From contig JAHJJX010000019.1 of assembly GCA_018822665.1 (NCBI GenBank), positions 62,001-126,000 on the forward strand: 64,000 bases of DNA, given 5' to 3'. Below the pieces are notes generated by a model. It worked only from the letters and a program-made list of their open reading frames with translations, made no database searches and was not told the origin of the DNA. Shown here one piece after another: positions 8,042 through 17,374 of this stretch. The position numbers were made by a program, and so were the translations under genes. The first letter of the stretch is position 1, and every line of letters starts with the position of its first letter. The DNA comes from a bacterium (GTDB lineage Bacteria; Campylobacterota; Campylobacteria; Campylobacterales; Sulfurimonadaceae).

Positions 8042-9115
8042 ATGGATAGATTTTATTCACTAGGTCACTCTAGTATAGATTTTCATTTTAGACAAAGTAG
8101 TAGAGATTTCGTTGTTGAAGAGATACCTCTTTATGAATTTTCAGGGGAGGGTGAGCATCTTGTTTTATATGTTAGAAAGAAGAATCTCTCAACACTTGAA
8201 TTAGTCGGCATTCTTGCAAAATACTTGGGAATTAAAAATAAAGATATAGGTTATGCAGGCTTAAAAGATAAACATGCAATGACCAAGCAATACATATCTT
8301 TACATAAAAAGTATGAAGAAGCTATGGAAAAATTTTCAGATGAAAATATAAAAATAATTTCTAAAACGCATCATAACAATAAAATTAAAATAGGGCACTT
8401 GCGGGGCAACAGATTTTTTATAAGACTTAAAAAGGTAAATCCAACATCTGCTCTAAAAATAGATGAGGCCCTTAAAAATATTAATACTTTTGGAATGCCG
8501 AACTTTTTTGGATACCAAAGATTCGGAAATGACGGAGACAATCATATAGAAGGTGAAAAAATTGCCAAGGGTGAGAAAAGAGAGCGTAATCCAAAAATAA
8601 AAAAACTTTTGATTAATGCATACCAGAGCCATCTTTTTAATTTATGGCTCAGCAGAAGATTAGAGATAAACACTTTGGTTAAAAGTTTTGAAACTTCTGA
8701 ATTAGAAACACTTTTAAATATGCCAAATGAAGAATTGAAAAAATTAAAAGCACAAAAACATCCCTTTAAGTTGATAACGGGAGATATTATGGAGCATTAT
8801 CCCTATGGAAGACTGTTTGAATTTGATGGTACTCAAGAGGATATTGAGAGATTTATGAAACGCAGCATATCTCCAACCGGACTTTTGTGCGGAAACAAAG
8901 TAAAACATGCACTGGGTCAAGCCGGAGAAATAGAAAAAGATTTTGATGATGTTATATCCGAAGACGGTGCAAGAAGATACGCTTGGATTTATGCTGAAAA
9001 TATTGAAGGTAAATATAGAAGCGAAGAGGCATGGTATGAGTTAAATTTTTCTCTTCCAAAAGGCTCTTACGCAACAGTGTTTGTAGAAGAGATAGCAAAA
9101 CGCAAGCTTGTTTAG
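8042..9115 (+). CDS. truD: tRNA pseudouridine synthase D
   Basis: TruD makes pseudouridine 13 in tRNA-Glu and a few other RNAs. The 357-residue protein contains the catalytic signature GYAGLKDKHAMTKQY near residues 76-90, whose aspartate is the nucleophile, the NFFGYQRFG motif near 155 and the family insertion domain before the C-terminal half. It begins at ATG 8042 behind AAAGGT. It lies in the run thiL-truD-psd-unknown with short gaps, likely one transcript. Confidence 0.94.
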   Translation: MDRFYSLGHSSIDFHFRQSSRDFVVEEIPLYEFSGEGEHLVLYVRKKNLSTLELVGILAKYLGIKNKDIGYAGLKDKHAMTKQYISLHKKYEEAMEKFSDENIKIISKTHHNNKIKIGHLRGNRFFIRLKKVNPTSALKIDEALKNINTFGMPNFFGYQRFGNDGDNHIEGEKIAKGEKRERNPKIKKLLINAYQSHLFNLWLSRRLEINTLVKSFETSELETLLNMPNEELKKLKAQKHPFKLITGDIMEHYPYGRLFEFDGTQEDIERFMKRSISPTGLLCGNKVKHALGQAGEIEKDFDDVISEDGARRYAWIYAENIEGKYRSEEAWYELNFSLPKGSYATVFVEEIAKRKLV

Positions 9116-9140
9116 AAAAAAAATGAATTAAGGACTAATA

Positions 9141-9959
9141 ATGAAAAAACATATAACTTCGGCAATTTCACAAAACTTTGGAAAGTTTGCTTCAAAAGAA
9201 TTTCCTAAATGGTTTCAAAAAATTGTAAATAATTCTTATGTTTCTTTAATGGGATTGGATATGAGTGAATTTCATTCAGCTGATACTTACAGCAGTTTAA
9301 ATGCTCTTTTTACAAGAAGGCTCAGAGAAGATAGAAAGTATTCTTTAGATGCCGATCACTTTATTTCTCCTTGTGATTCTTTCATATCTGAGTGTGGAAA
9401 ATTAGATGAAGATTACGCGCTCCAAATTAAAGGGATGCAATATAAATGCAATGAACTCTTGGGGAATCATTTCAGTGATGATGAAAAACACAGTATTCAT
9501 AACGGTGAATTTATAAATCTTTATTTATCTCCAAAAGATTATCACAGATACCATATTCCAACAAATACTAAAATTTTAAAAGCGGTTCATATTCCCGGTA
9601 AATTATATCCTGTCAATATGCCATCACTCCATAAAAGAGTAAATCTTTTTATTGAGAATGAAAGAGTTGTAATTATGTGTGAGACACCTTCTAAAAAGAA
9701 ATTTTTTATGGTTTTAGTAGGAGCCTTGAATGTAGGTGTTATGCAAGTTTCTTTTGAAGCAAAAATAAAAACCAATGCGGATTCGCTTACTTCAACCGAA
9801 TATACTTATGCCAACTTATATCTTAATAAAGGTGATGATTTTGGATGTTTTGAAATGGGCTCAACCATAGTCATTTTAGCAGAAAAAGAGATGTTGGAAT
9901 TAGATGTTAAATCCGGTGATAATGTAAAATACGGAGATAAAATAGCGAGTATTTTATAG
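9141..9959 (+). CDS. psd: Phosphatidylserine decarboxylase proenzyme
   Basis: Psd decarboxylates phosphatidylserine to phosphatidylethanolamine at the inner membrane. The 272-residue proenzyme shows DSFISECG, the segment YLSPKDYHRYH with the conserved histidines near residue 130-140, HIPGKLYPVN, and the self-cleavage site MGSTIVIL near residue 235, where the Ser of Gly-Ser-Thr becomes the pyruvoyl group. Nothing looks truncated. The stop is followed after one base by the ATG of the next gene, suggesting translational coupling. Confidence 0.94.
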   Translation: MKKHITSAISQNFGKFASKEFPKWFQKIVNNSYVSLMGLDMSEFHSADTYSSLNALFTRRLREDRKYSLDADHFISPCDSFISECGKLDEDYALQIKGMQYKCNELLGNHFSDDEKHSIHNGEFINLYLSPKDYHRYHIPTNTKILKAVHIPGKLYPVNMPSLHKRVNLFIENERVVIMCETPSKKKFFMVLVGALNVGVMQVSFEAKIKTNADSLTSTEYTYANLYLNKGDDFGCFEMGSTIVILAEKEMLELDVKSGDNVKYGDKIASIL

Positions 9960-9960
9960 A

Positions 9961-10737
9961 ATGTACAAAATAAAAGAGAAAAAGCAGGAGTATGTAGAAA
10001 AAATCTTTAATGACTCTTGTTTATTTGAAGCGGAAGTTTTAAATGTTTCTTCTGCTGAAGATAAAATAGAAATAATGAAAATTTTAGCCAAAATTATCGT
10101 AAGAGATAAGCTGAAAAATGAACTTAATTTTCTCTATATAAAAAATCTTTCTGATTTTAAACTTTCTTCTCTTTTAAACGCTTTATTTGCGGAAGTAGCT
10201 AATGAATGGGTAAGCTTTGCCGTAGAAGATTTATCCATTTCTGCTAGTGAATCCATTGAATATATCAAAAATGCAAAAAATGCAAATTTTATATATTCAA
10301 TAGTAATGGATTATATTAGAAATTATAATCAATATATTTTTGAAGAAATAGCAAACACTTTCATAGAATTAGTGGATATAACTCCACATGCCAAGAGCAA
10401 TAAGATAGTTGATGAAGTTTTAAACAGTGAATTCATGACTGATAAAAATATTTTAGCCATGCATAATGCTAACCAGCTTTGGAGCAAGGTAAAAGCTGCC
10501 CGTAACACTAAAAATGCTCAGAGAAGCAGAATTCAAATTAAAATTTCAGATAAAAGAGTGGAGCTTCACAATACAAATCTTGAGGAACAAAAAAAAGAAG
10601 AATTATTAGAAGCAATCGGTAAATATGAGCAAGAAGAGAAAAAATTAAAAGATACAAGTCTGGATAATTTTGATTTTGCTTTAAAAAGATTAAAAGACAC
10701 GATGGTTCTTTCAATGATTTTATGGAATTCTAAATAA
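9961..10737 (+). CDS. Hypothetical helical protein
   Basis: I do not recognise this 258-residue protein. It is charged, without signal peptide or membrane segment. Its composition (rich in Lys, Glu, Asn, Ile, Leu) suggests an all-helical fold, with a probable coiled coil at about residues 180-235. It begins one base after psd and so is probably cotranslated. Its last 8 bases overlap the 3' end of the next gene on the opposite strand. A GGCATGTGGA copy at 10383-10392 encodes Pro-His-Ala. Confidence 0.65.
   Translation: MYKIKEKKQEYVEKIFNDSCLFEAEVLNVSSAEDKIEIMKILAKIIVRDKLKNELNFLYIKNLSDFKLSSLLNALFAEVANEWVSFAVEDLSISASESIEYIKNAKNANFIYSIVMDYIRNYNQYIFEEIANTFIELVDITPHAKSNKIVDEVLNSEFMTDKNILAMHNANQLWSKVKAARNTKNAQRSRIQIKISDKRVELHNTNLEEQKKEELLEAIGKYEQEEKKLKDTSLDNFDFALKRLKDTMVLSMILWNSK
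10383..10392 (-). repeat. GGCATGTGGA motif copy
   Basis: Exact 10-mer on the minus strand in context CTTGGCATGTGGAGT; the plus strand encodes Pro-His-Ala in the hypothetical gene. Confidence 0.7.
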
Positions 10738-11332
10738 TTCTTACAACTTGTAATTTTAGTAAAAGCTTTCCATTGTCATTATAAATATCAAGTTTTGTGT
10801 CGATAGGTATCTTTTGCCTTGTTATGCTGCCCTGCACGGAGTGCAATACATGAGCAAATTCTTGATACATCGGGACTATTATATGGTCTATATGGTCTTT
10901 TTTTAGAAGTTCTGCCAACATATCTACGGCACAATAATAAACACTTTTATTTATTGAGCGCTGAACAAGATAATCATGCATAATGTGAATGTTATTTTCT
11001 AAAACTTCTTTATCAATTGCACTTAAAACATTATTTTCATGCGCTCTTTGAAGATTATGATCTATGATATCTTCTATTTTATGATTTTGTTTGTCCATTA
11101 ATATATTGATTTTAGGACAATATCTTTTTAATTCATTCAATATTTCACAAGCGTTGCACGTCGTAAGCTGCGCATCGTATATGTAAGTTTTGTCTTCATG
11201 GTATTCATGACTCAGTGCTTTTAGAAATTGAACTATGATGTTTAAATATATATATTTATCTTCTTTGTTTTTATCAAACTCTATGCCGGTATGGGAAATT
11301 ATCGGCTTTGGCCCTACATATTTTAATTCCAT
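10730..11332 (-). CDS. Conserved hypothetical protein
   Basis: I cannot assign a function to this 200-residue protein. The opening MELKYVGPKPIISHTGIEFD looks like a Campylobacterota-specific conserved N-terminus, from memory and unchecked. The middle is helical with scattered cysteines (CNACEIL near residue 60). The last quarter (IDHIIVPMYQEFAHVLHSVQGSITRQKIPIDTKLDIY) looks like a small beta domain. No signal peptide or membrane helix is present. It converges on and overlaps the preceding plus-strand gene by 8 bases, so the two mRNAs are antisense at their 3' ends. Confidence 0.65.
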   Translation of the reverse strand: MELKYVGPKPIISHTGIEFDKNKEDKYIYLNIIVQFLKALSHEYHEDKTYIYDAQLTTCNACEILNELKRYCPKINILMDKQNHKIEDIIDHNLQRAHENNVLSAIDKEVLENNIHIMHDYLVQRSINKSVYYCAVDMLAELLKKDHIDHIIVPMYQEFAHVLHSVQGSITRQKIPIDTKLDIYNDNGKLLLKLQVVRII

Positions 11333-11377
11333 AATAGTTTCATATTCCTTTGTAGTTTATCTTTGAAATTTAAGTTA

Positions 11378-12478
11378 TTAAATATTAAATCTAAAATGCA
11401 TAATATCACCATCATTCACGATGTACTCTTTCCCTTCAAGCCTCATCTTACCGGCTTCCTTGGCTTTTTGTTCACTTCCACATGCAATATAATCATTATA
11501 AGCGATAACTTCTGCTCGGATAAAACCTTTTTCAAAATCATTATGAATCACTGCTGCGGCTTTTGGTGCAGTTGTGTTTTTACGAATAGTCCAAGCGCGA
11601 ACTTCTTTCACACCAGCTGTAAAATAGCTCATAAGACCTAATTTATCAAAGCCTTTATGGATTATCTGCTCCAATCCGGATTCAACAACTCCAAGTTCAT
11701 TTAAAAACTCATTCGCTTCATCTTCTTCAAGACCGATGAGCTCCTCTTCGACTTTGGCACACAGTTTAATAATTTCACAGCTATTTTTGCTTGCATGCTT
11801 TTTGAGAACAGTTACATACTCGCTGTCTTCAAGCAGACCATCTTCATCAACATTCGCACCGTACATAATCTCTTTGTTTGTTAAAAATCTAACTTCTTGA
11901 TTCAGTAGTTTATAGGTTTCTGTTTCGGCATGTGGAAAATTTCTAGCCAAGTTTCCGTCTGCTAAAAACTCTAAAAGCTCTTCTGCCATCGCTAGGGCTG
12001 AGGCAGCATTTTTATCTGTTTTTGCCTGCTTTTTGAGTCTGTCAATTCTGTTTTGTAAGACTTCGATATCAGCAAGGATAAGTTCACCTTCAATAATCTC
12101 AACATCTCTCAAGGGATTGATTGTTCCTTCGGTATGAACAATGTTGTCATCGTCAAAACATCTTACTATCTGCAAGATTACCTCTGTCTCACGAATATTA
12201 GATAAAAACTTGTTTCCTAATCCTTCACCCTTGCTAGCCCCTTTTACAAGACCTGCAATATCGACAAAATCTAAAGTTGAATATTGAATTCTCTCAGGGT
12301 TAACAATTTTTGCCAATTCCTTTAATCTTTTGTCTGGAACCGGAACAATAGCCTTGTTTGGCTCAATCGTACAAAAAGGATAATTTGCAGCTTCTGCATT
12401 TTGTGCTTTTGTCAGTGCATTGAAAGTTGTTGATTTACCTACGTTTGGAAGTCCTACAAGACCTATACTTAAACCCAT
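11378..12478 (-). CDS. ychF: Ribosome-binding ATPase YchF (Obg-family GTPase fold)
   Basis: YchF is a universally conserved P-loop protein of the Obg family that prefers ATP, associates with ribosomes and is linked to stress and redox responses. The 366-residue protein has Walker A GLPNVGKST at residues 8-16, the switch motif DIAGLVKGASKGEGLGN around 72-88, a central coiled-coil insertion and a C-terminal TGS-like domain ending in DGDIMHFRFNI. The length is normal. It sits alone between the hypothetical gene and the GGDEF-EAL gene, all on the minus strand. A GGCATGTGGA copy lies at 11927-11936. Confidence 0.95.
   Translation of the reverse strand: MGLSIGLVGLPNVGKSTTFNALTKAQNAEAANYPFCTIEPNKAIVPVPDKRLKELAKIVNPERIQYSTLDFVDIAGLVKGASKGEGLGNKFLSNIRETEVILQIVRCFDDDNIVHTEGTINPLRDVEIIEGELILADIEVLQNRIDRLKKQAKTDKNAASALAMAEELLEFLADGNLARNFPHAETETYKLLNQEVRFLTNKEIMYGANVDEDGLLEDSEYVTVLKKHASKNSCEIIKLCAKVEEELIGLEEDEANEFLNELGVVESGLEQIIHKGFDKLGLMSYFTAGVKEVRAWTIRKNTTAPKAAAVIHNDFEKGFIRAEVIAYNDYIACGSEQKAKEAGKMRLEGKEYIVNDGDIMHFRFNI
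11927..11936 (+). repeat. GGCATGTGGA motif copy
   Basis: Exact 10-mer within ychF, in context CGGCATGTGGAAAA; the gene strand encodes Pro-His-Ala. Confidence 0.7.
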
Positions 12479-12589
12479 TTTAGCCCTTAGCGTATAAAAT
12501 AATTGTGTGATTTTAACTAAATTTTACTTTGAGTATCAATAAAGTGTAGCTATTTGCAACTATAACTCCATAGCAAAGGAGTGTATTTT

Positions 12590-12617
12590 GAAGCTACAGA
12601 TATCTATTTGTAGCTTC
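12590..12617 (-). terminator. Possible terminator at the end of the GGDEF-EAL gene
   Basis: GAAGCTACA (12590-12598) and TGTAGCTTC (12609-12617) form an inverted repeat that overlaps the stop codon of the minus-strand gene. Only short T-stretches follow, so this is tentative. Confidence 0.35.
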
Positions 12618-14561
12618 TTGCGGTTCTCCAAGAAAAAACCCTTGTGTGCGACTTATCTTAAGATTCCTTACTTTTTCATATACTGTGCGACTATGAACAA
12701 ACTCAGCAATAGTCAAGATATTTAATCTTTGCGCAAAATCAACAATTGTTTCTACAACTTTTTGGGCATTTGTGTCTTTATCAAGATTTTTAATTAGTGT
12801 TCCATCAATCTTTATATAGTCAATATTCAGTTTAAGAAGATGTTCAAAATTTGAATAGCCAGAACCAAAATCATCAATGGCTATTCTGCAGCCAAGCGCT
12901 TTCATTTCACTGATGAATTGTGAAATCTCTTCATAATTCTCTATCCCTTCAGATTCCAGAATTTCAAAGACAATTTTATTTGCAACGTTATATTGTTTGA
13001 TTGTTTGTTTGATGCAATCTGTTATATCATTGCTGAGAATATCCTCAACAGATAAATTGATTGAAAAATCGTATGCGACATGTTCAAAATGTTTACAGCT
13101 TTTTTCAATCATAATTTTTGTCAACTTGCTGTAGAGTCTGCTTTTTTTTGCAGCATACAAAAAGTTATTGGGACCGATAACTTTGCCGTTGTCGTCAATG
13201 AGACGCATCAGGCATTCGTAACTTACGCATTTTTCTGATACATTGTCAAATATAGGCTGAAAATAAGGAACGATTTTATCTTTTTCAATTCCATTTTTAA
13301 GCTTTTTAACCCATTCCATATTATCTTTGTATTGCTCTTCTATATTTAATTTTTCATCATACATTAAAAAAGGTTTCTGTTCCTTCTTTGCTGACTTAAG
13401 CGCAATATCTGCTTTTTCCAAAGCCCGTCGTATCTGATAGGTGCCCCCAATAGAAACCCTGATACTAAACTCATTGTTATCATAATAAAAAACTATTTTT
13501 TCTATTTCATAAAGTAATTTTTGAACAGTTTGAATTAAGCTTTCTTTTGAGGGTTTTTCTATAAAAAGCAAAGTAAATTCATCGCCTGCGAGATGGTTGA
13601 GTTTTATATTATTGTCTGTTTCAAACATAAGATGCAATCGCTTGGAAAATTCTACCAAGATACTATCACCTGCTATATGCCCATAAAAGTCATTGATTTC
13701 TTTAAAATCATCAATATTTATTATAAGGAGTGCGGCATCGCTTAGATTGGCTAAGTCTTGTAGTAAACTAAGCCTATTAGGCAATCCTGTTAATGAATCT
13801 GTGTAAAGCTGATTGCGCAACTCTGATGTCTTTTCAGTTACTTTTTCTTCTAAAAATATATTAATATTTTCCTGTTCTTTTGAATATTGCGAAATTTTTT
13901 CTTGCATTTCATTAAGTGCATTTGATATTAATCCAATTTCATTATTTTCTGATGCAAAAGGAATTTTTATTTCTTTATTAGGCGAGTAGTTTTTGAGTGA
14001 ATTAGCTATTTTTCGAAGCGGTAAAAGAAGTTTTTTGACATAAAGACTAAATAATAAAAAAAGCAGGCTGCTTGCTAAAAGCATTATTGCCAGCAACTTG
14101 GTATATTTGTGTATTAACTCCTGATAGTTTTTGCTGGAATAAATAATAACTAGAGTACCAATACTTTTTTTAGAATTGGGTTGATAAATACGCTTTTTAA
14201 CAATAAAAGAGTCATTAAGCTCATCTTCGTATTTTTTAGATTTTGCTTCATGAATTGTTTGATTGTGTTTTAAAACTTTCACTGCCAAAATATTTTGATT
14301 TTCCATAAGCTGGAGTACAAGCTGATTGACGTTGCCCGGCATGTCAAGATAGATATTAAGTGCGATTAAGGGTTCAATGGTATTTGCAATTAAGCCAACT
14401 TTTTCAAGTTCAATATTATAAAAAGCTTCTTTGTTCATTTTCTCAAAAACGGCAAATATAATCAAGACGATAATAACGGACAGAAGAGAGATTGACAATA
14501 CTATTTTAGTCGAAAGAGAATTAATGTTTTTATTTTTCATATTAAAAAGCAAACCTTTCAT
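12594..14561 (-). CDS. Membrane-bound GGDEF-EAL protein with HAMP domain, YfiN-like sensor half
   Basis: The 655-residue protein has a membrane helix (about residues 18-40), a periplasmic region of about 110 residues (possibly CHASE8-like as in YfiN/TpbB), a second helix (about 156-177), a HAMP linker, a GGDEF domain and an EAL domain. The GGDEF domain keeps DSLTGLPNR and has AGDEF at the active site, which is compatible with cyclase activity. The EAL domain has ECLMR where EAL-LR is usual, keeps IDDFGSGYSNF, and has AEFVH for AEGVE, so phosphodiesterase activity is uncertain. It is the last gene of the acyltransferase-receptor-YfiR cassette, after a 164-base gap. The exact start is ambiguous (14561 or 14540). 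Confidence 0.87.
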   Translation of the reverse strand: MKGLLFNMKNKNINSLSTKIVLSISLLSVIIVLIIFAVFEKMNKEAFYNIELEKVGLIANTIEPLIALNIYLDMPGNVNQLVLQLMENQNILAVKVLKHNQTIHEAKSKKYEDELNDSFIVKKRIYQPNSKKSIGTLVIIYSSKNYQELIHKYTKLLAIMLLASSLLFLLFSLYVKKLLLPLRKIANSLKNYSPNKEIKIPFASENNEIGLISNALNEMQEKISQYSKEQENINIFLEEKVTEKTSELRNQLYTDSLTGLPNRLSLLQDLANLSDAALLIINIDDFKEINDFYGHIAGDSILVEFSKRLHLMFETDNNIKLNHLAGDEFTLLFIEKPSKESLIQTVQKLLYEIEKIVFYYDNNEFSIRVSIGGTYQIRRALEKADIALKSAKKEQKPFLMYDEKLNIEEQYKDNMEWVKKLKNGIEKDKIVPYFQPIFDNVSEKCVSYECLMRLIDDNGKVIGPNNFLYAAKKSRLYSKLTKIMIEKSCKHFEHVAYDFSINLSVEDILSNDITDCIKQTIKQYNVANKIVFEILESEGIENYEEISQFISEMKALGCRIAIDDFGSGYSNFEHLLKLNIDYIKIDGTLIKNLDKDTNAQKVVETIVDFAQRLNILTIAEFVHSRTVYEKVRNLKISRTQGFFLGEPQEATNRYL

Positions 14562-14725
14562 CTTGAGTACATCAGCACATTTAATAGGCTATAGTTTAGC
14601 ATATCTAAGCTAATTATAGTGTTTTTCCATGGGTTCAACAGCCGATATCTATGCGTATTGAACCAAAATATTCGTGTTCATTGAGAAATATACAACAATA
14701 AAAAATGATTAATTATATAAACAAT

Positions 14726-15271
14726 TTAACTATGCTCTTTATCAATGAATCTTACCATTTGCAGTAGAGAATCCACAAAGTCTATTTTTTTGCTATATAA
14801 ATTTTCTTTATTAACATAGAGGATTGTCGATTTTTCTATCATTAAAGAAAACAACAGGCCGTTTTTCAAATTTTCAATATCATAAGCAAAAGCTATAATT
14901 CCTTTTTCTTTAGCGATTTCTGCAACTTTTTGTATGTTTTCGTTTGAATTTAATACATATATTGCAGATGATTTTGTGGCATGGGAAAAATCTGAAAACT
15001 CTACTAAATTAACTGTATACTGATACTTGTCAAGGCGAGCCTGATGGCTGTCTTTTATAAATTTACGTACTTCTGAAGCTGCATTGTAATCATCTTTTTC
15101 GTAAACAACGGTATAGATAATTTTGCCCTCTATAAGTTTGTCGTTGAGCTTCTTGTCTAAGAGCATTATTTTTGGAAATATAGAAGCCTGCGCTTTTAAT
15201 AGCACCTCATTATAGGTATATCCATAGGCTATGTTTGCAAAAATGAAAAAAAGTATTATTATTTTCTTCAT
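14726..15271 (-). CDS. Periplasmic YfiR-like (DUF4154-like) protein
   Basis: The 181-residue protein begins with a signal peptide (MKKIIILFFIFANIAYG). The C-terminal part, from GIIAFAYDIENLKNGLLFSLMI through NKENLYSKKIDFVDSLLQMVRFID, follows the pattern of YfiR/DUF4154 proteins (a Gly- and Asp-containing turn, a hydrophobic strand pair, then an amphipathic helix ending near an Arg). The similarity is by eye and moderate. YfiR in Pseudomonas is a periplasmic repressor of the membrane diguanylate cyclase YfiN. Here the ATG directly follows the stop of the TonB-receptor gene with no gap, so they are surely cotranscribed. A membrane GGDEF-EAL gene follows, which supports the analogy. Confidence 0.6.
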   Translation of the reverse strand: MKKIIILFFIFANIAYGYTYNEVLLKAQASIFPKIMLLDKKLNDKLIEGKIIYTVVYEKDDYNAASEVRKFIKDSHQARLDKYQYTVNLVEFSDFSHATKSSAIYVLNSNENIQKVAEIAKEKGIIAFAYDIENLKNGLLFSLMIEKSTILYVNKENLYSKKIDFVDSLLQMVRFIDKEHS

Positions 15272-17374
15272 TTAAAACTCTTTTGTAAAAACTACGAGAA
15301 AATTTCTACTCTCTTGAGCATAATCTTCACTGTAGGTTTTTGGAGGAGATGGAAAAACAACATTTTCATTAAAAATATTTTTAATGCTGAGTGTGAGACT
15401 GTAATTATCTTTTTGATTTATATAATATAAAGATGTGTCAACGGTTGTGTAAGATTTTACTTTGTCTCGCACATCTCCGGCAATTCTTTCTTTTGACCCA
15501 ACATATTTCGCAATACCGCTCAATGATAATGCGTTATTTACGTTGTAAATATAGTACCCTTTAGCCAAATGATTCGCAATATTCGGTAATGATTGGGCTG
15601 TGCTTTCATCTTTTATGTATGAGGTGCCATCTACATAAGAATAATTAAGATAAAACTGGTCTCTTGAAGATATATTCCCCTTATATTCAAGTTCAAGACC
15701 ATAAATATCTGTATCGACAACATTTCTATATTCAGGATTTGCAGAGGAGTTGTATATTTGATCTTTATTAAATAAATAGAATATATTTGCTTGAAGATAG
15801 TTGTCACTTGAAAATTTCTTAATATATGCCGCTTCAAATGCTTCTACACGTTCAGGTTTTAGATTTGTACTTCCTACTCTTGCGTGGTTGTTCATAGTAA
15901 ACATCTCTTGCCATGAGGCATTTCTATGTGAACGACTGTAGATAGTTTTAAAAATATTTGTGGGGTCTTGTTGATACACCATGGAGACTCTAGGTTCAAA
16001 TCCTGCATCAATATAAGAAGTAGTTTCATAATTAAAACCATATATAAAATTAAGTTTGCTATTGAATTGATATTCATCCTGAAGTGAAAATATAAGCGTA
16101 TCACGTTTTGCGTTTTTATCAAAAAATGGGTATGTGTCTGTATAATCAAAAGGTTCAGGAGTACCCGTTGTCCAGTTGGATGTTTTTGAAACCATATTTA
16201 CAGTTTCTTCTTTGATAAAGCGGTATCCTGTTGTAAAAATATGTTTATCAAAACCACTGTATTTAAGATAAGCAGACTGGTATATTGTTCTTTGTTCTGC
16301 CAAGTGTTCCCCGTAAGCTCCATCCAAAAATGTAACAGGAACAATACTTGAAGGATATACAGTCATGTCAATAAACTGTAATCCATCGGGCAGTAATTTT
16401 GTTTTAGAATCAAATGTATCGTATTTCAAACCTGCTTTTATATCAATGTCAAAATTATTAAGCGTGTTGTCGTACCCTAATTCTATGTATCGACTTGGCA
16501 GTTTTACTCTATCTTTATCTTGGGGCAATGCAAGATTAATTCCATAAGCACTTCCTTGCGTATGTTCAAGCATACGTGCTTTCATTGAAAAATTTTGATA
16601 TTCCAGATTCAAGCCGAGGGAATATTCTTTTAACCATAAAGGGGCATCTCCTGATTGGGAGAGTGCGGTATTGTCAATTAAACCCGGAATACTCATTACA
16701 CCCTGTGATAATCCATCCGGACCCGATGGTGCGTTTTTATCATCTTCCTGATAGAAAAAATCTACAAAAATCTTCAAGTCATCGGTTTTATACGTCTTGA
16801 CAAAGCCGCCCATTTTGTATTTGCTGGAACCTGCTTTAAGGAGGATTTTATCGTTGGATTCAAATCCATCAAAATCTTCTGTATAGGTAATAACATTTAT
16901 AGAGCCTGCATACGCATTTACACCATCCGTTTTACTGCCGGGTCCACGGACAACTTCAATTCTCTTTATCATTTCTATAGGAAAAGAGAGATATTCGGAG
17001 TAAGCATCTAAAAATACGTTATTAACAAGAAATCCATCTATAAAAAGTTTGGATTGTCCCGATGCAAGGGGATTTGAGCCTCTGAATATTGGGCTTTGAA
17101 TATTAGCGTTATCTGTTGCCATATCAAGCCCCGGTACTAAGCTCAGTGCTTCTTTGAGGTTTGAGACACCGAGTTTTTCCAGCTCTTTTCCATAAAACAC
17201 CGAAATGATATAAGGCTGGTAATGTTCATTTTGTTTTGTCACGGTTGCAACTTCATTATAATGCTGCATATCTCCCGATATAGATGCCAATATATCATCC
17301 GTTTGGGCATGCAAGTTAGAATAAAAAATACATAAAAAAAATAGTAATGTATTTTTTAGTAACTTATTGAACAT
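15272..17374 (-). CDS. TonB-dependent outer-membrane receptor
   Basis: A 700-residue receptor with signal peptide (cleavage probably after HAQ near residue 24), a plug domain (about 50-170: YGKELEKLGVSNLKEALSLVPGLD, FIDGFLVNN, IKRIEVVRGPGS, AGSINVIT) and a 22-strand-type barrel ending in the aromatic terminus FLVVFTKEF. NEVATVTKQ soon after the mature N-terminus is a possible TonB box. The ligand is unknown: no siderophore, cobalamin or metal gene is adjacent. It overlaps the end of the acyltransferase gene by 11 bases and abuts the YfiR-like gene. This placement suggests ligand perception coupled to c-di-GMP signalling rather than nutrient uptake alone; that is inference. Confidence 0.92.
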   Translation of the reverse strand: MFNKLLKNTLLFFLCIFYSNLHAQTDDILASISGDMQHYNEVATVTKQNEHYQPYIISVFYGKELEKLGVSNLKEALSLVPGLDMATDNANIQSPIFRGSNPLASGQSKLFIDGFLVNNVFLDAYSEYLSFPIEMIKRIEVVRGPGSKTDGVNAYAGSINVITYTEDFDGFESNDKILLKAGSSKYKMGGFVKTYKTDDLKIFVDFFYQEDDKNAPSGPDGLSQGVMSIPGLIDNTALSQSGDAPLWLKEYSLGLNLEYQNFSMKARMLEHTQGSAYGINLALPQDKDRVKLPSRYIELGYDNTLNNFDIDIKAGLKYDTFDSKTKLLPDGLQFIDMTVYPSSIVPVTFLDGAYGEHLAEQRTIYQSAYLKYSGFDKHIFTTGYRFIKEETVNMVSKTSNWTTGTPEPFDYTDTYPFFDKNAKRDTLIFSLQDEYQFNSKLNFIYGFNYETTSYIDAGFEPRVSMVYQQDPTNIFKTIYSRSHRNASWQEMFTMNNHARVGSTNLKPERVEAFEAAYIKKFSSDNYLQANIFYLFNKDQIYNSSANPEYRNVVDTDIYGLELEYKGNISSRDQFYLNYSYVDGTSYIKDESTAQSLPNIANHLAKGYYIYNVNNALSLSGIAKYVGSKERIAGDVRDKVKSYTTVDTSLYYINQKDNYSLTLSIKNIFNENVVFPSPPKTYSEDYAQESRNFLVVFTKEF

